A stretch of DNA of 64,000 nucleotides from Hyalangium ruber (GCF_034259325.1 NZ_JAXIVS010000014.1:266504-330503); one strand, 5' to 3'. Positions 8,920-18,400 are shown, counted from the stretch's first letter. Notes: generated from the letters alone by a model not told the origin. Numbers and translations are program-made.

Positions 8920-9348
8920 CTACACCTGGGTCTTCACCACGTCCTTGATTCCGGTGGTGGCCTTCTCGACGACCTTGCTCGTCAGGTCCAACTCCAGCGT
9001 GTACTTGTACATGGAGGCCTGTAGCGACAGTAGCTCCGCGTTCGAGAACGTCTTTCCCGAGGCGCTCGTCTCGATGAGCTTCTCCAGGCGCAGGTGCCCC
9101 GCCTCCAGCTCTCGTACGACGTGGGACACCAGGTTGGTCGTTGGCTTCTCCGTGCTGGCGACTGTCTCCACCGCTCGTACGGACTGGGCGGACTGTGGCT
9201 GGGCTGCTCCGCTCGTGGCCTGGGCCTTGTCCGCCAGTACCGCGTCGAACTTCGAGTCTCCCTGCTTGTTTGGCTGCGCCACCCCCTGATCCGGCAACGT
9301 CTGAAGCGCTCCCTGGGCGGCTGGCACGTTGATCATCGGGCCCGTCAT
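8920..9348 (-). CDS. YscI/HrpB/EscI-like type III secretion inner rod protein (orphan)
   Basis: 142 residues from the ATG at 9348, which follows an AGGAGA ribosome site; a longer in-frame start at 9399 is less likely. The N-terminal half is Gln/Ala-rich and disordered with a FDAVLADKA segment. The C-terminal 65 residues form two helices with the pattern LLSLQASMYKYTLELDLTSK followed by VVEKATTGIK and ending KTQV. This is the signature of the YscI/PrgJ/HrpB inner rod family, including the usual length and the conserved Gln, Tyr and Lys-x-x-x-Gly spacing. No other secretion gene is in the window. It lies tail-to-tail with the kinase and head-to-head with the LpxR-like gene. The family call rests on pattern recognition only. 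Confidence 0.72.
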   Translation of the reverse strand: MTGPMINVPAAQGALQTLPDQGVAQPNKQGDSKFDAVLADKAQATSGAAQPQSAQSVRAVETVASTEKPTTNLVSHVVRELEAGHLRLEKLIETSASGKTFSNAELLSLQASMYKYTLELDLTSKVVEKATTGIKDVVKTQV

Positions 9349-9428
9349 CGCTCTGTCTCCTGGCGAAGTGTCTTCCAGCTGCCAGTATCCCCAGCGCACC
9401 TGACACCTCCCGGCGCTACACTGGCGGC

Positions 9429-10505
9429 ATGCTGCGAGCCCTCGCGCTGCTCTCGTCCGTCCTGGCCCAGGCCCCTGCCGCCACTCCTCCGGCGGTGGAC
9501 CCCAAGCTGCCCTTCGTCACGACCCTGCACCTCGAAAATGACGTGCTCGTCCAGAGCGACCGCTATTACTCGAACGGCATCCGCCTCGAACACCATGGCG
9601 AGTATGACGCCTGCCGCGAGCTGGCCCTAGCCCTCGGGTTCCCTGACTCGGTCGATCACCGCTACCCCTGCGGTGGCTCGCTCGCGCAGAACATGTACAC
9701 CCCCAGCCGCATCGTCCCCAACGAAGGCGAGCTGCCCTGGCCCGACCCCAATGACCGCCCCTATGGCGGGTGGCTCCATGGCGGGTTGCTGTTCCAGCAC
9801 CTCGCTGTCGATGAGGAGCCCACCGACTCCTCCCGGCTCACGCTTCAGGCCACCGTGGGAGTCATTGGTCCTCCCGCCGGAGCAGGCGTCGTGCAGCGGG
9901 AGTGGCACGGAGCGCTCAACAACATCTTCGGCCACGTCGTGGCCAGGATTCCCGTCGGCTGGGAGGCCCAGCTTCCCACCGAGCCCGCCTTCCACGTCTC
10001 CGCGCTGCGCGAACAGCCCCTGTTGTGGAGCCGCTACGTGGATGCCACCTGGTCCGCTGGCGCCATGGTGGGCACCGTCTTCACCAACGCCAGTCTCGGC
10101 GGCACCGTGCGCGCCGGCCTGCTCGCCCGGCCGTTCGGACTCGCGCCCATCATGCCCTCCGTTCGCAAGGCCAAGCGCGCCCGCGAGGAGGCCGAGGGCA
10201 AGGCTCCCGAGGTCTCCTCGACGCCGGACGTCCCGGAGCGCACCTTCGAGGCCTATCTCTTCGCCCGGGGGCAGGTGCGGTGGGTGGCGCGCAACCTGTT
10301 CCTGGATGGGACGTTCTTTCGCAAGAGCATCAGCGTTCGCAAGACGCCCTTCGTCGGTGACACCGACTTCGGCTTCGCCTTGCGCGGGAGCAAGTTCGAG
10401 TTCGACCTGAGCTTCGTCTTCCGCTCACAGGAGATGGCCGAGCCCCCAGACCCTCGGCTCTCCGGTCACCGCTTCGCGCGGCTTCAGCTCAGCTACTTCC
10501 ACTGA
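9429..10505 (+). CDS. LpxR-family lipid A 3'-O-deacylase (DUF2219), outer membrane
   Basis: 358 residues with a signal peptide (MLRALALLSSVLAQAPA). The start of the mature protein has the family signature END (36-38) plus DRYYSNGIR (44-52), matching the ND...D..YTNG active-site region of LpxR beta-barrel deacylases, and a YGGWLHGG motif later. The protein ends in an aromatic residue pattern (QLSYFH) typical of outer-membrane barrels. LpxR removes the 3'-acyloxyacyl chain of lipid A in the outer leaflet, changing its properties. A charged insertion (about 240-275) is unusual. The last 17 bp overlap the convergent RNA-repair gene. The start is 80 bp from the divergent rod-protein gene, so a shared promoter region is likely. 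Confidence 0.85.
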   Translation: MLRALALLSSVLAQAPAATPPAVDPKLPFVTTLHLENDVLVQSDRYYSNGIRLEHHGEYDACRELALALGFPDSVDHRYPCGGSLAQNMYTPSRIVPNEGELPWPDPNDRPYGGWLHGGLLFQHLAVDEEPTDSSRLTLQATVGVIGPPAGAGVVQREWHGALNNIFGHVVARIPVGWEAQLPTEPAFHVSALREQPLLWSRYVDATWSAGAMVGTVFTNASLGGTVRAGLLARPFGLAPIMPSVRKAKRAREEAEGKAPEVSSTPDVPERTFEAYLFARGQVRWVARNLFLDGTFFRKSISVRKTPFVGDTDFGFALRGSKFEFDLSFVFRSQEMAEPPDPRLSGHRFARLQLSYFH

Positions 10506-13500
10506 GCTGCTCGTAGGGCGTGAGCCGCACCGAGAGCGTCGCGCTCGGGGGGCGATGGCTCCACGCCTGGAAGGACTCGCGGAACTCGTCCAGTGTGCGC
10601 GAGAGCGGGCTGCCAGCACGCACCGAGAGCGCCTCCGCGCCGTTCGCGCCCCTGGCGGCGAGGCCGATGGTGAAGGGGCCCTCTGGGTTCGTGTTCGGGA
10701 ACGGTCGGGCGAAGAGCCTCCGGTCTCCCTCCAGTCGGTACACCAGTGCCGTGAGGTGTCCGAGCACCCAGCCCGCGGCCATCTCTCGCGCCTCGGACGT
10801 CTCGGCCTCGACGGTGACCTCCAGACGGGTGCTCAGGTCCTTTGCGAGGTCCACGGGCGTGAACAGTGCCTGCCAGGCTTCGGGGGTGCCTTCCTCGCGT
10901 GCCCGGTGGAGCAGGTCTTGTGCTCGGGCGAACTCCTCTCGGAGCACCTGCAGCGTCGAGCGCGACACGTTGCGCGCGGTGTTTCGCAGCGGCTGCGCGG
11001 GGGCGATGATCGGCATCAAATCCCTTTTCCCGTTCGGGCTGTAGCGCGCCGTCTCTGGCGTCAGTGTCACCGGCTGGGGCCACGGCCAGGCGGCGAATGT
11101 CTCGAAGAAGTGCGCCAGCTGGCGCTCCTCCGAGCTCGACGCCTCCCGAGGCGCTCGCACGCAGTCCCAGGCCACCAGCACCGCCCAGGACAGGCCTCCC
11201 AGGTAGCCCAGCGCGTGCGAGTACACACCGTGCGTCTTGGCCCATGCTCGCACCGCGCGCAGGACCGTGCGGAAGCGCTCCAGCCCCGCGCCCTCTCGTC
11301 CCACGACTTCGAGCAGCGCGTTCGTGTCAGCCCAGCCGTTGAGCGAGCGGAAGCCTGCCGTGTCCAGTTGCTCGCCGTGCTGGGTCAGCAGCTCCGCCGG
11401 CGGACAGGGCTCCACGCCCTCGGGACGGCTCGCGTAGGACACGTCGAAATGCACCCCGTCGAGCGTCAGCTTCACCATCGGAATGGCGGCGTCCTCCACG
11501 AAGCGTCCGCCCCCGAAGCCTTTCTGTCCGGACAGCTCGGCGAGGAGCGCTTTGGCGAAGCCTTCGCGTGACAAGTGCGAGGGGCCGATCGCGATCGCGT
11601 CCACATCGCTGCTCGCGCTGCCCGTTCCGAGCAGGTACGAGCCATAGGGGTGCAGCTCCAGCCCGAGCTTCGCGCACACCGCTTCGAGCCGGCTCACCGC
11701 CTGCGTGCGTTGCTGGCGGGACTCGGCGGACTCCCACTCCCCGCGCGCCTTCAGCATGGAACGCAGCGCCTCTCCGGACTCCCGAGTGGGAGCAGGGCTT
11801 CCCTCCGAGGGGGGACTGGAGGGCCTTGGCCCCTTGCCTCCACCGAGCGCCACGCGCCGACGCACCTCGAAGGGGTGGTCGCCGTGCCGGCTGATCAGGC
11901 ACACCTCGCGCACCTCGAAGGTGAGCGGCTTCCAGTCTCGCTCCCACGCGGCGAAGGTGCGTCTGACCTCAGCGGGGCTGGAGCGCGGGAGCTGGCCGAC
12001 GCTCAGGTGTGGCGTGAAGCCTCGCTCGGACTTCCGGCCCTGCTCGTCGCACTGTGGCAGCGCCGCCTCGAGCGCCGACTGCAAGGCTTCGAGCGCGCCG
12101 TGGGGATGGGCCTCCGGGCGGAGCCAGGCGGTCACACTCGAGCGCTGCTCGAAGGAGTCGAAGCTGGTGAGCGTCACCTGGAAGGGCTTCACGTCCCGGA
12201 GCGCCTCGGCGATGAGCGCCTCCGCCTCGGCGAAGTACTCATCCGGAACGAAGGGGTAGAGCAGCGTCACGTGTGGCATCCAGCGCAGGTAGGTCCGATC
12301 GTGTCGGGACCGGATCGCCTCGATGGGACTCCACAGCTCTTCCGGTGGAATGAGCACCACGGCCGCCTGATGTACCGGCGGCACCGAGAGTACCCGGGGG
12401 GGCCCAGCCGGCTCGGGCGCGGGCGCCGCTCGGGTCGGCGCACCTCGGAGCAGCGTGCAGCTCAGCCCGAAGTGGTCCGAGATGAAGAGCGGATCTCCTC
12501 CCGGCGACGGCTTGCCAGAGATGGGCGTCTCGCCGAAGAGGCTCACCTTTTGAGGCTTCAGTCGCCCCAGCGGTGAGCGCACCAGCATCCGGTCGAGGCG
12601 CTGGCTCCGCTGGGTGGTGGTGGTGAGCGCCGCCATGGCGTTGCGCGCCGGGTCGTACGTGTAGCCGGCTTCTCCCGGGCGCAGCGTGCTCCAGGCATCC
12701 GTGAAGCCCGCGTCCGCGAAGGCGTGGGCCTCGGGCGCGTCCTCGTCTCCCAGGTTGAAGTCGCCCATCAACAGGAGGTCGGGCGTCTCAGGCGCCTCAT
12801 CAAACGTGCGCGCCCAGTCGTTGATCACCCGGACCTGCTTGGCCCGCATGCCGATGCCCGCGGCGTCCCGGCTGCTCGTCAGGTGCAGCGTGGCCACCCA
12901 CAGCGGACCGCCGCGCAGCGAGAGTTCGCCGGCAATCACCCGCTTGTCGCGCGAGAAGACGCACTGGTTCAGCGTGGTGAAGGGGAAGCGGGAGAGGAGG
13001 ACCTGGCCGTAGGGCGTCACCGTGGTGGCGGCCGGTCCCTCCGAGAGGAAGAAGTGCTCGCGCACCCAGGGGGCCTCGAGCAGCGCGGAGAGGAAGGGCC
13101 CGGTCACTTCCTGCAAGGCCAGGACATCCGCGTCCACCGAGCGCAGGAGGGAGAGGGCCGCTGCGGTACGTCTCCGGGTGTCGAGCAGCTCCGGGTCGTA
13201 CAGGTCGAAGAGGACGTTGAAGGAGGCGACCGTGAGCTCCGCGAGGGAGGGCAGGGGCTCGGAGTCGCTGGCGCCCCTCAGGGCTTCTACCCAGGCTCCT
13301 GTGCGCGCGTCGTAGCGGTAGGAGGGAATCGGGGTGAAGCGCGGTGTCTCGTGGTGGGCGTGGTGATGCGAGGGCGGTGGGGGTGGCGGCGCGGGCTCTT
13401 CCGCGGCCGCCGGGGCCAGCGTCGCCAGGGTGTCGATGCGTTTGCGCCGGTCCCACACCACCTCGGGGCCTCGGCGGAAGTACCAGACGCGGTGCCAGGG

Positions 13501-13656
13501 AATCTCTCCGTCCGGGACGAAGGCCTCGAAGGGCATCTCCTCCATCTCCTCGGAGTGCGCGTCGTAGCCGATGACGAACTCGCGCGCGTCGAGCCGAGGG
13601 TCCCAGCGGATGCGGTGGTACACCTCGCGGCTCGTCGTGAAGCGTTCCTGAGACAT
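10489..13656 (-). CDS. Predicted RNA-repair multienzyme: MJ1316/DUF504 - EEP - 2H phosphodiesterase - poly(A) polymerase-like
   Basis: 1,055 residues from the ATG at 13656; an upstream in-frame extension to 13839 lacks domain content. Four modules are visible. (1) MJ1316/DUF504 domain (about 5-75; RIRWDP, FVIGYDA, PWHRVWYF). (2) Endonuclease/exonuclease/phosphatase domain (about 140-405) with Asn147, Glu183 (LQEV), His258, GDFN (298-301) and SDH (393-395). (3) 2H phosphoesterase of 2'-5' RNA ligase type (about 425-605) with HVT (462-464) and HLS (550-552). (4) Nucleotidyltransferase (about 640-1000) with GS (672-673), DVD (684-686) and Asp738, then the WAK..G.YS..LGYLGG and MPI..P..P..N motifs of eukaryotic-type poly(A) polymerases. 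All catalytic residues I can name are present. Linkers are Pro/His-rich. Function inferred: recognising, trimming and re-tailing RNA ends with cyclic or 2'/3' phosphates. Confidence 0.88.
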   Translation of the reverse strand: MSQERFTTSREVYHRIRWDPRLDAREFVIGYDAHSEEMEEMPFEAFVPDGEIPWHRVWYFRRGPEVVWDRRKRIDTLATLAPAAAEEPAPPPPPPSHHHAHHETPRFTPIPSYRYDARTGAWVEALRGASDSEPLPSLAELTVASFNVLFDLYDPELLDTRRRTAAALSLLRSVDADVLALQEVTGPFLSALLEAPWVREHFFLSEGPAATTVTPYGQVLLSRFPFTTLNQCVFSRDKRVIAGELSLRGGPLWVATLHLTSSRDAAGIGMRAKQVRVINDWARTFDEAPETPDLLLMGDFNLGDEDAPEAHAFADAGFTDAWSTLRPGEAGYTYDPARNAMAALTTTTQRSQRLDRMLVRSPLGRLKPQKVSLFGETPISGKPSPGGDPLFISDHFGLSCTLLRGAPTRAAPAPEPAGPPRVLSVPPVHQAAVVLIPPEELWSPIEAIRSRHDRTYLRWMPHVTLLYPFVPDEYFAEAEALIAEALRDVKPFQVTLTSFDSFEQRSSVTAWLRPEAHPHGALEALQSALEAALPQCDEQGRKSERGFTPHLSVGQLPRSSPAEVRRTFAAWERDWKPLTFEVREVCLISRHGDHPFEVRRRVALGGGKGPRPSSPPSEGSPAPTRESGEALRSMLKARGEWESAESRQQRTQAVSRLEAVCAKLGLELHPYGSYLLGTGSASSDVDAIAIGPSHLSREGFAKALLAELSGQKGFGGGRFVEDAAIPMVKLTLDGVHFDVSYASRPEGVEPCPPAELLTQHGEQLDTAGFRSLNGWADTNALLEVVGREGAGLERFRTVLRAVRAWAKTHGVYSHALGYLGGLSWAVLVAWDCVRAPREASSSEERQLAHFFETFAAWPWPQPVTLTPETARYSPNGKRDLMPIIAPAQPLRNTARNVSRSTLQVLREEFARAQDLLHRAREEGTPEAWQALFTPVDLAKDLSTRLEVTVEAETSEAREMAAGWVLGHLTALVYRLEGDRRLFARPFPNTNPEGPFTIGLAARGANGAEALSVRAGSPLSRTLDEFRESFQAWSHRPPSATLSVRLTPYEQLSGSS

Positions 13657-13862
13657 GACTGCGGCCCTCGGGAAGGGGAGAGGACTCGGCGCGACCTCGG
13701 TTTCCGGACCGGTATACGCCGAGCATGCCGGGGAGGGGGCCTCCCGAGCGCCGCTCATGACGCCTCTTGCGTATGGGGGCTGACATCTCGCCGCCTCCAG
13801 GGCTTCGAGGGCGTTCATACTGGGAGGCGCCTCGGGCACGCTGCCCTCCAGGAGGTCTCACC

Positions 13863-15089
13863 GTGTCGCGGATCCATGTCGCGGGGAAGGTCGTGCTGCT
13901 CGGGGCGGTGCTGGCCATGCCAGCCTTCGCCCAGGAGAAGGGGGACAAGGATGTGTGCGGCAGCCGTCCCCGCTGCGAGGTGAAGGACTCCACCCCCGCG
14001 CTCAAGGGTCATACAGTGGTGGAGCTGGCGCTCGGGCCCCGTGACCCGGAGGAGGGCGCCGAGTGCGAGCAGCGCGAGTGGTGGCTGCGACGCCCCGATA
14101 AGTCCGTGGTGAAGCTCCTCGACGCCTGCAACGACGGGTATGGCGCCGCCGGCATGGGCGAGGACGAGGTGGCCATCGACGGCAACCGCTTCACCGCCAC
14201 CCGCAGCGGCGGCTCCAACTGGCGCTGGTCCAACACCGTCGTGGCCCAGCTCTCGCCCCTGTCGCTGCTGCGGGAAGAGCACCGCACCTTCGCGACGGTG
14301 TCTCCCGAAACCTCCGAGTCGCGCTTCGACTTCGTCACCTTCGAGAGCCGGGTGAGCCGGCAGGTGGCCGACTGCAAGCTGGACCCCGGAGACGTCTCCC
14401 CCGACAGCGACACCACCTCGACGGAGGCTTCCGTGCTGCCGCGCGTCGAGCTGCCCGCCGACTTCCTCCAGGAGGGCTGGAAGCGCACCGGGCTGGGGCG
14501 CTGCTCGGCTCGGAGTGGCTTCGTGCTCCTGGGCAAGCCGCAGGACAAGGTGGAGGCCGATGCGCACCTCCTGGCGGTGCTCGCCCAGGACAACGTGCTC
14601 TTCCTCGAGGTGAGCGACGACACCTGGACCGGGCCCAGCGCCAAGTGGCTCGCCGATGATCATGTCGAGCTGTGGCTGTCTCCCGAGGGCCCGGAGGCCG
14701 CCGACCCGTGCGAACGCAGCGGCAAGGACGTGGGCCTGGTGCAGTGGGCCATTCGCATCGCCGATGGCAAGGTGTTCCCCGCCTATGGAGATCCGAAGCC
14801 CCCGCTGCAGGCCGAGGTGGTGCGCGAGGCCGGCCGCGCCCGGCTCAAGGTGAAGCTCCCCTCCGAGGTGCGCGCCCTCTCCGCTGTGTACAGCGACAGC
14901 GACGCGGGCAAGAAGCAGGAGCTCCTGGTCGCCACCAGCCAGGTCCAGTTCGGCCGCGCCGCCACGCTCTCTCCCGTGCGCGAGTTCGAACGCGCCGAGC
15001 TCTCCTGTCAGCTCAAGGGCGCCGAGCTCACCCCCGTGCCCGCCGAGCTGCGCCCCGCGTCCGGAGAGTCCGCGCTCTCGGTCGAGTGA
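13863..15089 (+). CDS. Exported protein with a CBM9/DOMON-like C-terminal domain
   Basis: 408 residues from the GTG at 13863, which follows an AGGAGGT ribosome site and opens a good signal peptide ending MPAFAQ; the in-frame start at 13767 would put residues before it. The mature N-terminal half (Cys-containing, about 35-190) is not recognised. The C-terminal half carries an immunoglobulin-like beta pattern (FLEVSDDTW... DDHVELWL) that resembles carbohydrate-binding module 9 or related sugar/haem-binding folds. Four or more Cys suggest disulphides in the periplasm or outside. It is divergent from the RNA-repair gene. A stable hairpin follows. Confidence 0.75.
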   Translation: MSRIHVAGKVVLLGAVLAMPAFAQEKGDKDVCGSRPRCEVKDSTPALKGHTVVELALGPRDPEEGAECEQREWWLRRPDKSVVKLLDACNDGYGAAGMGEDEVAIDGNRFTATRSGGSNWRWSNTVVAQLSPLSLLREEHRTFATVSPETSESRFDFVTFESRVSRQVADCKLDPGDVSPDSDTTSTEASVLPRVELPADFLQEGWKRTGLGRCSARSGFVLLGKPQDKVEADAHLLAVLAQDNVLFLEVSDDTWTGPSAKWLADDHVELWLSPEGPEAADPCERSGKDVGLVQWAIRIADGKVFPAYGDPKPPLQAEVVREAGRARLKVKLPSEVRALSAVYSDSDAGKKQELLVATSQVQFGRAATLSPVREFERAELSCQLKGAELTPVPAELRPASGESALSVE

Positions 15090-15136
15090 ACCCCACGCCT
15101 CACGCCCAGTGACGCGCCACGCGCCCCCGGTGCGAT

Positions 15137-15158
15137 GGGTGCAGCTACGGCTGCGCCC
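15137..15158 (+). terminator. Hairpin with UACG tetraloop
   Basis: GGGTGCAGC (15137-15145) and GCTGCGCCC (15150-15158) pair over 9 bp with one G-U, closing a C(UACG)G loop, a member of the very stable UNCG class. Flanking GATG/CATC and CGGTGC/GGTGCCG segments can extend it. Placed 48 bp after the stop at 15089; no T-tract. The remaining 200 bp up to the next start hold an AT-richer stretch around 15260-15290 that may contain a promoter. Confidence 0.5.
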
Positions 15159-15356
15159 CACATCCGGTGCCGTGACCGCTCAGGCGCTACACCCGCGCCG
15201 TAGAAGTCCGCGCCCGCCGCCTTTCTTCCCCACACAGCACGGCAAAACGCGCTCATTCGTTTTTTCTTGGATCCCAAGGAAATGGGCTGTCTCAAGATCC
15301 CGAGTGTTGAACAGTCGCAGTAAGCCGGGAATCCCCGAATGAGAAGGAGACGCGAC

Positions 15357-18300
15357 ATGAGTCATGGACGCGGGATCCGTGGAATCGCAGCAGTCGTCGT
15401 ACTGGCAACAGGAGGTGGGTGCAGCCTCATCGATTCGGAGGACGGCTCGGGCGCGCGTGGCGCCGGCAACCTCTCGGACACGTGCCAGGTCGTTCCGCCC
15501 TTTACCCCGAACTTCCAGCCCGAGCTCCAGTGGGAGTGGACGGGCAGCACGCTGGCCCCCGAGTTCAAGCAGGTGATGATGACGCCCATCGTCGTGGAGG
15601 TGAACGGCGACGGCATCCCCGACGTGGTCTTCAGCACCTTCGCCGGCAACGACTGGCGCGAGGGCGTGCTGCGCGCCATCAGCGGCGATGACGGGCATGA
15701 CCTCTGGGCCTCCATGGATCCGGCCCACCGCATCAAGGCCGCCGCCAGCATCGCCGCCGGCGACATCGACAACGACGGCCTGGTGGAGATCTGTGGCATC
15801 CCCCACAACGGTCGCGGAATCATCTGTTACGAGAACGACGGCACCTTCAAGTTCCGCTCGGCCGAGGACGCCTTCGACTACAACGAGTGGGGCGGCCCCT
15901 CGCTGGCGGACCTCGACGGTGATGGCACCGTGGAGATCCTCGACGGCAACCGCGTCTACAGCAACACGGGCGCGCTGAAGTGGGTGGGCTCCGATGGCAT
16001 GGGCGGCGCCCAGTACACCGGCCCCGTCTCCTTCGCCGCCGACATCGACCAGGACGGCACGCAGGAGCTCGTCAACGGTCGCTCCATCTACAACCCCGAC
16101 GGCTCGCTCCACTGCGCCAACACGGACATCCCCCACGGCTTCGCGGGCGTGGGCAACTTCGATGGCGACATCCAGGGTGAAGTCGTCGTCTCGGGCCACG
16201 GCAAGGTGAGCCTGATGGATGACAACTGCGCCCTGAAGTGGAGCATCGACATCCCCGGCGGCTGCGCCAACGGCTGCGGCGGCGCGCCCACCATCGCCGA
16301 CTTCGACAATGACGGCACCGTCGAGGTCGCCGTCGTCGGTGACAACGCCATCTCCATGCTGGAGACCAACGGCACCGTGAAGTGGACGAGCACCATCCAG
16401 GACTGGAGCTCGGGCAAGTCGGGCTCCTCCGCGTTCGACTTCGAGGACGACGGGCAGATGGAGCTGCTCTACGCCGACGAGGTGTCGCTGCGCATCTACA
16501 ACGGCGCCACCGGCCAGGTGCGCTTCGAGACGCGCCACAGCACCGGCACCACCCACGAGAGCCCCATCATCGCCGACGTGGACGGTGACTTCGCCGCCGA
16601 CATCGTCGTGGCCACCAACAACACCGCCTATCCGCCCTACAACGGCATCCGCGTGTACCACGACCGCCTCGAGGGCTGGGCGCGCACCCGCCGCATCTGG
16701 AACCAGTCGGCCTACTCCATCACCAACGTGAACAATGACGGCACCATCCCCGCTCACCCCGTCAGCCACTGGCTCAAGCCCCGCCTCAACACCTTCCACT
16801 CCAACGTCGCCAACTACTTCGGCGACGGCGAGAGCCCCTACGCCGCTCCGGACATCACCGTCTCCGAGCTGAGCGCCGCGTGCTCCGAGTCCTCGCTCAA
16901 CATCAGCGCGCAGATCGTCAACCAGGGCGATACCCCCGTGGCCGCTGGCCTCAAGGTGTCCTTCTACCGGGGCAATCCCGCCTCCGGCGGCACGCTGCTC
17001 GGGGTGACGACGCTGACCTCCGCCATTCCCGTCGATGGCTTCGCCCCCGTCCTGCTGTCGGTGGGGGCCCAGCCGGTGGGCGGCGCCAACCAGATCTTCG
17101 TCGTCGCCGATGACGACGGCTCCGGCTCGGGCCGCGATACCGAGTGCGATGAGACCAACAACGGCGCCTCCGCCGAGGTGGACGTCACCTGCGGCGCTCC
17201 GCCGACCAGCGTGCCGCCCGTGGCCATCTGCCAGAACGTCACCGTCAACGCCAACGCCCAGTGCCAGGGCTCCGGCGACGTGAACAACGGCAGCCATGAT
17301 CCGGACGGCCAGCCCGGTCCGTTCACCGTCACCCAGGCGCCCGCCGGCCCGTTCGGTCTGGGCAGCCACCCCGTCACGCTCACCGCCAACGACGGTGCCG
17401 CCAGCGCCCAGTGCGTCGGCACCGTCACCGTGGTGGACGTCACCCCGCCCGCCCTGAGCTGCCCCGCCTCGCAGACCGTCGACACGTGTGACGCCGACGG
17501 CGTGGCGGCCACGTTCCAGGCCTCGGCCACCGACAACTGCGGCCCGGCCCCCGTTACTTGCTCGGCCGCCTCGGGCGCCACCTTCCCGCTGGGCCAGACG
17601 GCCGTCAGCTGCAGCGCGGCGGATGGCTCCGGCAACATGGCCTCGTGCAGCTTCAACGTCACCGTGCGCCCGGAGACCACGGCTCCGTCCATCTCCTGCC
17701 CCGCTCCCATCGTCATCAACGCGTGCGTGGAGGGCGGCCCGGTGGCTCACTTCAACGTGGGCTCCAGCGACAACTGCGGCGCGCCGAGCGTCACCTGCTC
17801 GCACGCCTCGGGCTCCACCTTCCCCGTGGGCCAGACGGTCGTCACCTGCACCGCCACCGACACCCTGGGCAACACCGCCGCGTGCAGCTTCGACGTGACG
17901 GTGAACAGCGAGGGTGAGGGCGCTCCTGTCCCCGGCGCGTCCCTGGGCAATGAGATCTGGCCCCCCAACCACAAGTACGTGGACCTCACGCTCGCCGACT
18001 GCGCCGCCCCCGCGCAGGACACCTGCGGTGGTTCGCTGCCCGCGGACCAGTACGGCACCATCCTGCGGGTCTCCTCGGACGAGGTGGAGGACGCGAATGG
18101 CAACGGCGATGGCCGCACCTGCGATGACATCACCATCGCCGCGAACGGTAAGGCCTTCAAGGTGCGCGCCGAGCGCGAGGGCACCGGTGACGGCCGCGTC
18201 TACACCGTCCACTACGCCATCAACGGCCCGGGCGGCACCGCCCAGAGCAACTGCCGCGTGTTCGTGCCGCACGACCAGTCCGGCAACCACGCGGTCATCG

Positions 18301-18371
18301 ACAGCGGCGTGAAGTTCTGCGTCGGCCAGGGCTGCCCGGCGGGCACCGGCGGCAGCGCGCTCTGCAACTGA
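15357..18371 (+). CDS. FG-GAP/VCBS - CARDB - HYR modular surface lipoprotein
   Basis: 1,004 residues from the ATG at 15357 (AAGGAGA 7 nt upstream; a start at 15339 only adds MRRRRD). Lipoprotein signal with lipobox GGGC (Cys22). Residues about 50-430 contain repeated FG-GAP/VCBS units with Ca-binding-like loops such as DLDGDGTVEI, DIDQDG and DFDNDGTVEV, the pattern of integrin-alpha-like beta-propellers. Next are a CARDB-like domain (about 500-620) and three HYR-type Ig domains (about 625-880) with paired Cys, ending in a Cys-rich domain. The architecture is that of secreted or surface adhesive proteins. Function unknown. It is flanked by a strong terminator on its right. Confidence 0.88.
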   Translation: MSHGRGIRGIAAVVVLATGGGCSLIDSEDGSGARGAGNLSDTCQVVPPFTPNFQPELQWEWTGSTLAPEFKQVMMTPIVVEVNGDGIPDVVFSTFAGNDWREGVLRAISGDDGHDLWASMDPAHRIKAAASIAAGDIDNDGLVEICGIPHNGRGIICYENDGTFKFRSAEDAFDYNEWGGPSLADLDGDGTVEILDGNRVYSNTGALKWVGSDGMGGAQYTGPVSFAADIDQDGTQELVNGRSIYNPDGSLHCANTDIPHGFAGVGNFDGDIQGEVVVSGHGKVSLMDDNCALKWSIDIPGGCANGCGGAPTIADFDNDGTVEVAVVGDNAISMLETNGTVKWTSTIQDWSSGKSGSSAFDFEDDGQMELLYADEVSLRIYNGATGQVRFETRHSTGTTHESPIIADVDGDFAADIVVATNNTAYPPYNGIRVYHDRLEGWARTRRIWNQSAYSITNVNNDGTIPAHPVSHWLKPRLNTFHSNVANYFGDGESPYAAPDITVSELSAACSESSLNISAQIVNQGDTPVAAGLKVSFYRGNPASGGTLLGVTTLTSAIPVDGFAPVLLSVGAQPVGGANQIFVVADDDGSGSGRDTECDETNNGASAEVDVTCGAPPTSVPPVAICQNVTVNANAQCQGSGDVNNGSHDPDGQPGPFTVTQAPAGPFGLGSHPVTLTANDGAASAQCVGTVTVVDVTPPALSCPASQTVDTCDADGVAATFQASATDNCGPAPVTCSAASGATFPLGQTAVSCSAADGSGNMASCSFNVTVRPETTAPSISCPAPIVINACVEGGPVAHFNVGSSDNCGAPSVTCSHASGSTFPVGQTVVTCTATDTLGNTAACSFDVTVNSEGEGAPVPGASLGNEIWPPNHKYVDLTLADCAAPAQDTCGGSLPADQYGTILRVSSDEVEDANGNGDGRTCDDITIAANGKAFKVRAEREGTGDGRVYTVHYAINGPGGTAQSNCRVFVPHDQSGNHAVIDSGVKFCVGQGCPAGTGGSALCN

Positions 18372-18400
18372 GGCGCGTCGTCTGCTGAGTGAGTGAGTGA

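Noticed and set aside
15180..18290. 1,036-codon minus-strand frame antisense to the FG-GAP lipoprotein
   Set aside because: Val/Gly/Ala/His-rich with no family resemblance; the plus-strand frame has a ribosome site, a lipobox and FG-GAP/HYR domains.
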